NCBI RefSeq assembly: GCF_025995235.1
Contig: NZ_BAPT01000049.1
Location: 102,292-166,291, forward strand
Direction: 5' to 3'
DNA length: 64,000 bases
Origin: Ameyamaea chiangmaiensis
Lineage (GTDB): Bacteria; Pseudomonadota; Alphaproteobacteria; Acetobacterales; Acetobacteraceae
In this document: positions 60,519-64,000 of the stretch, one piece after another
How the letters are laid out: every line of letters begins with the position of its first letter
Numbering within the stretch: the stretch's first letter is position 1
The notes under the pieces: model-generated
Database searches by the model: none
Told to the model about the DNA's origin: nothing
What the model saw: only the letters and a program-made list of their open reading frames with translations
Position numbers and translations under genes: made by a program

Positions 60519-61892
60519 ATGTCAACACGTGTCGGGGATGACGGGAAGGCGCTCTCGCAGTCTCGCGACGATCGCCAGACGCGGCTCGAGGCCGGGCGGC
60601 AGCGCAGAAAAGACGTCGCGCGGCGCCACCAGAGCGCGTGGACCGTGCAACCGGACAGGACGGTGCCGCTCGACATTCTGCGCGCGCAGGGCAGGGCACG
60701 GATCCCTGAACTCCTGCCCATTCGATACCAGCGCATGCGCGCGTCCGCCTTCGCTTTTCTGCGGGGGGCGGCCGCCGTGATGGCGGCCGATGTGGCGCGT
60801 ACGCCTACCGCACGCCTGGGCGTACAGGCCTGCGGCGATTGCCATCTGGCCAATTTCGGCACCTTTACATCGCCCGAGGGCGCGCCGGTCTTCGACATTA
60901 ACGACTTCGACGAGACAGCGGCCGCGCCTTTCGAGTGGGACGTGAAAAGGCTCGCGACCAGCTTCGTGCTGGCGGCACGCGAACGGGGCGCCACGACAGG
61001 GGAGGCACGCTATCTCGCGGCGTGTGCCGCACGGCATTATGCGCGGGAGATGCGCGTCCTGGCGTGGCAGGCGCCGCTGGCCGGCTGGTCCGTCCGGTCG
61101 GATCTGGGCGCCGCGATCGAGACCATACGGCCCCCGCGTCGCCGGGCCCGGGTGCGCGATCACCTCCAGCAACAGGTGCAGAGCGCGGCGTCGCAGTTCG
61201 GTCTGCTGGGCACGGACATGCGCGTTCCCCGGTTCCGCGACCGCCCGCCCCTGGTCATGCGTCTGCCCGAGCATGACACGCGCATACGAACCGCCTTTGC
61301 CCGTTATCTCGAAAGCCTGCCGGCGGAGCGTCGCCTGCTGCTGGAGCGATATGCGCTGCGCGACGTTATCTTCAAGGTCGTCGGCGTAGGCAGCGTCGGC
61401 ACGTATTGCGCGATCGGCCTGTTCACCACGGCGGACGGCCAGCCACTGCTTCTTCAGATCAAGGAGGCCAGCGCCTCGGTCCTCGAACCCTTTGCCGGGC
61501 CGTCGCCTTACGCCAACGGTGGCGAACGCGTGGTGACCGGGCAGCGGATCATGCAAGCCACGCCGGATATGTTTCTCGGCTGGACGCACGAGCCCGATCA
61601 GGCCGGACAACAGGCACGCCATTTCTACGTCCGGCGGATGAAAGACGGCCGGATGGCGCAGATCGGCGAGATGATGGAAGCCGAAGGCCTTCGCAACTAT
61701 GCCCAACTGTGTGGACGCACCCTGGCGCGGGCACACGCGCGCTCGGGCGATGCCGCCCTGATCAGTGGCTACACAGGCCGTGGGCGCCGGTTCTCGTACG
61801 CCATAGCCGAGTTCGCGCTGCGCTATGCCCGACAGACGCACGAAGACTGGACGGTGTTCTGTGCCGCGCTGGACAACGGCGTACTGGCCTGA
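60519..61892 (+). CDS. DUF2252 domain protein
   Basis: The 457-residue protein is a DUF2252 member, a family with a protein-kinase-like or aminoglycoside-phosphotransferase-like fold. Visible are GVQACGDCHLANFGTF with the GDxHxxN-type catalytic loop, VFDINDFDETAAAPFEWDVKRL, and GVGSVGTYCAIGLF. It has a GGGGAG site before the ATG at 60519; the open frame to 60120 is unsupported. The substrate is unknown. It follows the small acidic protein gene and they may be co-transcribed. Confidence 0.87.
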   Translation: MSTRVGDDGKALSQSRDDRQTRLEAGRQRRKDVARRHQSAWTVQPDRTVPLDILRAQGRARIPELLPIRYQRMRASAFAFLRGAAAVMAADVARTPTARLGVQACGDCHLANFGTFTSPEGAPVFDINDFDETAAAPFEWDVKRLATSFVLAARERGATTGEARYLAACAARHYAREMRVLAWQAPLAGWSVRSDLGAAIETIRPPRRRARVRDHLQQQVQSAASQFGLLGTDMRVPRFRDRPPLVMRLPEHDTRIRTAFARYLESLPAERRLLLERYALRDVIFKVVGVGSVGTYCAIGLFTTADGQPLLLQIKEASASVLEPFAGPSPYANGGERVVTGQRIMQATPDMFLGWTHEPDQAGQQARHFYVRRMKDGRMAQIGEMMEAEGLRNYAQLCGRTLARAHARSGDAALISGYTGRGRRFSYAIAEFALRYARQTHEDWTVFCAALDNGVLA

Positions 61893-61934
61893 GAGCTCGT
61901 GGCGGGGCCGGGGAGGGCTTCGGGCCCGTTCCCG

Positions 61935-62993
61935 TCACGTGTGCAGATCGAGCAGCACCTTTGCCGCCTGACGACGGTCCGCGCCGATCGCAAAGGCATC
62001 CTGATGCTCGTCGAGCGTCATCTGGTGCGTAACCAGAATATCCGCGATCTCCGGCCGTTTCGCCAGCAACAGCAGCGCGTCGTCAAACTCCGTGTCGAAG
62101 CGAAGCGTGCCACGGAAATCGAGTTCGCGGCTGATGATCTGCGCCAGGGGGGTTTCCACCAGACCCGGGGGGAACATCCCGACCTGAACCAGAATTCCCC
62201 CGCGCCGTGTGCGCGCTACGGCATTCGGAAGGGCTGCGGCGACGCCTGTAGCCTCGAACACCACATCGAATTCCTCGTCCGGTGGCTCGTCGCGCGCGTT
62301 CCATGTTGCGTGCGCGCCTAGTTTCGATGCCAGTGACAGGGGAAAGTCCTGCAAGTCCGTGGCGACAATCCGTCCCGCACCGTGGTCTGACAGCCCGGCG
62401 ACCACCAGGGCCCCGATCGGTCCGGCGCCCTGCACCAGCACGCTCCGCCCTCGCACGTCGCCGGCGCGGGCTATGGCATGCAGGGCGACAGCCAGGGGTT
62501 CGGCAAGTGCCGCGCGGCGCACATCAAGGCCTGGCGGCAAGGCGCGCACCTGTTCGGCGCGCACGATCATCGACGTGCGGAAGCCACCATCGGTATGCGG
62601 CAGGAACGCGGCGCTGCCGAAAAAGCGGGTCGAGCGGCAGAGATGGCGAAGCCCGCGCCGGCATTCCGGGCACTCGCCGCACGGGCGCGCGGGGTGAATG
62701 GCGACGTCCTGCCCGGGGTGGAACCCGCCCACACCGGCGCCGAGGCGATCGATCGTGCCGGAGACCTCATGGCCGAGAATCATCGGCTCACGCAGGACCG
62801 AAGCTCCGACGCCGCCATGCTGAAAATAGTGCAGATCGGACCCGCAAAGCCCGCCCCAGGCCAGCGTGATCCGGATCTCGCCCGGCCCCGGGGCGTCGGT
62901 GGTGATCGGCGTCAGACGCACATCGTGGGCGGCATGAATGACGAGTGCCTTTCCATCCAACGTGTCGGCACCGGCCTCATCGATCAGCGTCAT
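61935..62993 (-). CDS. Zinc alcohol dehydrogenase, L-idonate 5-dehydrogenase-like
   Basis: A 352-residue medium-chain dehydrogenase. GGLCGSDLHYFQHGGVG with GHEVSG gives the catalytic zinc site, RPCGECPECRRGLRHLC the structural zinc site, and VLVQGAGPIGALVVAGL the nucleotide site. The CRSTRFFGSAAFLPHTDGGF and LDFRGTLRFDTEFDDAL segments match E. coli IdnD closely, so it may oxidise L-idonate to 5-keto-D-gluconate, a reaction relevant to the ketogluconate metabolism of acetic acid bacteria. Sorbitol or xylitol activity is also possible. Confidence 0.85.
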   Translation of the reverse strand: MTLIDEAGADTLDGKALVIHAAHDVRLTPITTDAPGPGEIRITLAWGGLCGSDLHYFQHGGVGASVLREPMILGHEVSGTIDRLGAGVGGFHPGQDVAIHPARPCGECPECRRGLRHLCRSTRFFGSAAFLPHTDGGFRTSMIVRAEQVRALPPGLDVRRAALAEPLAVALHAIARAGDVRGRSVLVQGAGPIGALVVAGLSDHGAGRIVATDLQDFPLSLASKLGAHATWNARDEPPDEEFDVVFEATGVAAALPNAVARTRRGGILVQVGMFPPGLVETPLAQIISRELDFRGTLRFDTEFDDALLLLAKRPEIADILVTHQMTLDEHQDAFAIGADRRQAAKVLLDLHT

Positions 62994-63122
62994 ACTCCGT
63001 TCCTTCCCCTTGGTGATGCGGGATCTCGCGTCCCTTTACGGGTCAGGAAAGCGCGTGTTGCTGTCGGCTGTAAACGGGGAGGGTCGTCATAGTGGCGTGA
63101 ACCTTGGTTCAAGGCCGGCCGG

Positions 63123-63863
63123 TCAACCCTCGTACAGGGCACCGATCAGAAACTCCCGATTGCCTTCGGGGCCGAGGATCGGGCTTGGCTCCACACCCGT
63201 GACGCGCCAGCCGGGGAGGTCCGACCACCACGTCGTGATGGCGGCACACACGGCCTCATGGACGGAGGCATCGCGTACGACGCCTTTCGCGCCGACATGC
63301 TCGCGCCCGGCCTCGAACTGCGGCTTGATCAGCGCGATCGCCCAGGCGCCGGGAGCACAGAGTGCCAGCGCGGCCGGCAGAACCGTTCGTAGTCCGATAA
63401 AGCTCGCGTCACAGACGACACATCCTGGAGCCTCCGGGATCAACGCCGCCGACAGGGTTCGCGCGTTGCATTTTTCCATCACGACGACGCGTGAGTCACT
63501 GCGCAACTTCCATGCAAGCTGGCCGTGCCCGACATCGACGGCATAAACCCTGGCCGCGCCGCGGGTCAGCAGGACGTCGGTAAAGCCGCCCGTAGACGCG
63601 CCGACGTCGATGGCGGTCCGCCCCGACGGGTCAAAGCCGAATGTCTCCAGCCCGTGAGCCAGCTTGAGCCCCCCGCGCGACACCCAGGGATGGTCCTGTC
63701 CCTTGAGGATCAGGTGCGCGTCTTCTGGCAGAAGGTCGCCGGCCTTGGCCACCTGACGGTCGCCGTTATAGACAACGCCCGCCATGATAAGGGCCTGAGC
63801 GCGCGAGCGGGTTTCGACCAGCCCGCGCTCGACCAGCATCTGGTCGGCACGTTGCCTGGCCAT
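63123..63863 (-). CDS. tlyA: TlyA family rRNA methyltransferase / hemolysin
   Basis: TlyA is a 2'-O-methyltransferase of 16S and 23S rRNA. From ATG 63863 the protein has 246 residues: an S4 RNA-binding domain (RADQMLVERGLVETRSRAQA), then an FtsJ-like domain with SAM motif AIDVGASTGGFTD (about 84-96), VVCDASFIGL and ALIKPQFEAG. The ATG follows the dxs stop by one base, so the genes are coupled as in many alphaproteobacteria. Confidence 0.93.
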   Translation of the reverse strand: MARQRADQMLVERGLVETRSRAQALIMAGVVYNGDRQVAKAGDLLPEDAHLILKGQDHPWVSRGGLKLAHGLETFGFDPSGRTAIDVGASTGGFTDVLLTRGAARVYAVDVGHGQLAWKLRSDSRVVVMEKCNARTLSAALIPEAPGCVVCDASFIGLRTVLPAALALCAPGAWAIALIKPQFEAGREHVGAKGVVRDASVHEAVCAAITTWWSDLPGWRVTGVEPSPILGPEGNREFLIGALYEG

Positions 63864-63864
63864 A

Positions 63865-64000
63865 TCAGGCGCTCTGCCGCGAACCCCCGGCCGCGCCCAG
63901 CGCCGAGACCGCAGTTGCGACGATATGGGCGGCATTGAGGCCGGCCTGGTTGTATTGTTCGTCGGGCGTGTTGTGGTCGATGAAGGTGTCTGGGAGTGTC
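63865..64000 (-). CDS. dxs: 1-deoxy-D-xylulose-5-phosphate synthase (3' end, partial)
   Basis: The window ends inside this gene. The visible minus-strand frame reads TLPDTFIDHNTPDEQYNQAG, then LNAAHIVATAVSALG and a short tail, which is the C-terminal end of Dxs, the first enzyme of the non-mevalonate isoprenoid pathway. It uses pyruvate and glyceraldehyde 3-phosphate. The stop is separated by one base from the tlyA ATG. Confidence 0.85.
   Translation of the reverse strand, partial: TLPDTFIDHNTPDEQYNQAGLNAAHIVATAVSALGAAGGSRQSA

Overview
The window comes from a high-GC alphaproteobacterium, almost certainly an acetic acid bacterium (Acetobacteraceae). The main reasons are an AarC-type succinyl-CoA:acetate CoA-transferase close to citrate synthase and a SixA-like phosphatase (the acetic-acid-resistance neighbourhood), a signal-peptide-less levansucrase of the Zymomonas/acetic-acid-bacterium type, a Hint-domain surface-type protein, and alphaproteobacterial gene blocks such as miaB-phoH-ybeY-corC. 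The genus cannot be fixed from sequence reading alone. The region is chromosomal and mostly housekeeping. I see no transposase, integrase, phage module, CRISPR array or rRNA.

Layout. 1-2.2 kb: a GNAT acetyltransferase and the rpsF-rpsR-rplI ribosomal operon, closed by a strong terminator. 2.3-10.2 kb: a Cfa-type lipid methyltransferase, a Hint protein with AT-rich upstream DNA, N-formylglutamate amidohydrolase, tRNA-Val, and an accessory stretch of three small lipoproteins and unknown small genes. 10.2-14.6 kb: levansucrase behind an attenuator-like leader, a Trm112/Lon-domain/thioredoxin-TPR operon, a tandem pair of tRNA-Gly genes and a tRNA-Ala. 14.7-17 kb: YggT, DUF1330, an ATP-grasp-like enzyme and a tiny secreted peptide with two Cys-framed repeats. 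17-25 kb: nrdAB behind NrdR-like boxes, a TrmN6-like methyltransferase, polyprenyl diphosphate synthase, murI-pyrE, an ELM1-like protein and a small gene with a clear promoter and palindrome. 25.5-30.6 kb: the aar-like cluster (gltA, sixA, chorismate mutase, metallophosphoesterase, aarC). 30.6-42 kb: dsbA-like, smc, miaB-phoH-ybeY-corC and plsC. 42.4-48.7 kb: tamA-tamB. 48.7-64 kb: a TPR glycosyltransferase, sterol-desaturase-like protein, SDR, CarD, bestrophin, lipoprotein RNase T2, an FKBP-cytochrome c-trpS-yjbQ run, argG, rlmN, DUF2252, an IdnD-like dehydrogenase, tlyA and the 3' end of dxs.

How the genes fit together. Citrate synthase and AarC build the acetate-fed citric acid cycle typical of these bacteria. 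Levansucrase makes extracellular levan from sucrose. TamAB, Cfa, PlsC, MurI and the polyprenyl synthase serve the envelope and quinone/lipid metabolism. NrdAB, PyrE, SMC, RlmN, MiaB, TlyA, TrpS and the ribosomal genes are core replication and translation functions. Gene starts were often moved inward from the longest reading frame on the basis of ribosome-binding sites, signal peptides or overlap with the upstream stop; each case is stated.

The observations most worth a second look are: an apparent +1 frameshift at TTT-TGA-C in the sixA gene; a promoter-dyad-terminator leader directly before levansucrase; an ATP-grasp-like gene whose start codon lies in a 13-bp perfect inverted repeat and which is followed by the repeat peptide; and a 79-codon gene with a near-consensus promoter and a 17-bp palindrome at its transcription start.
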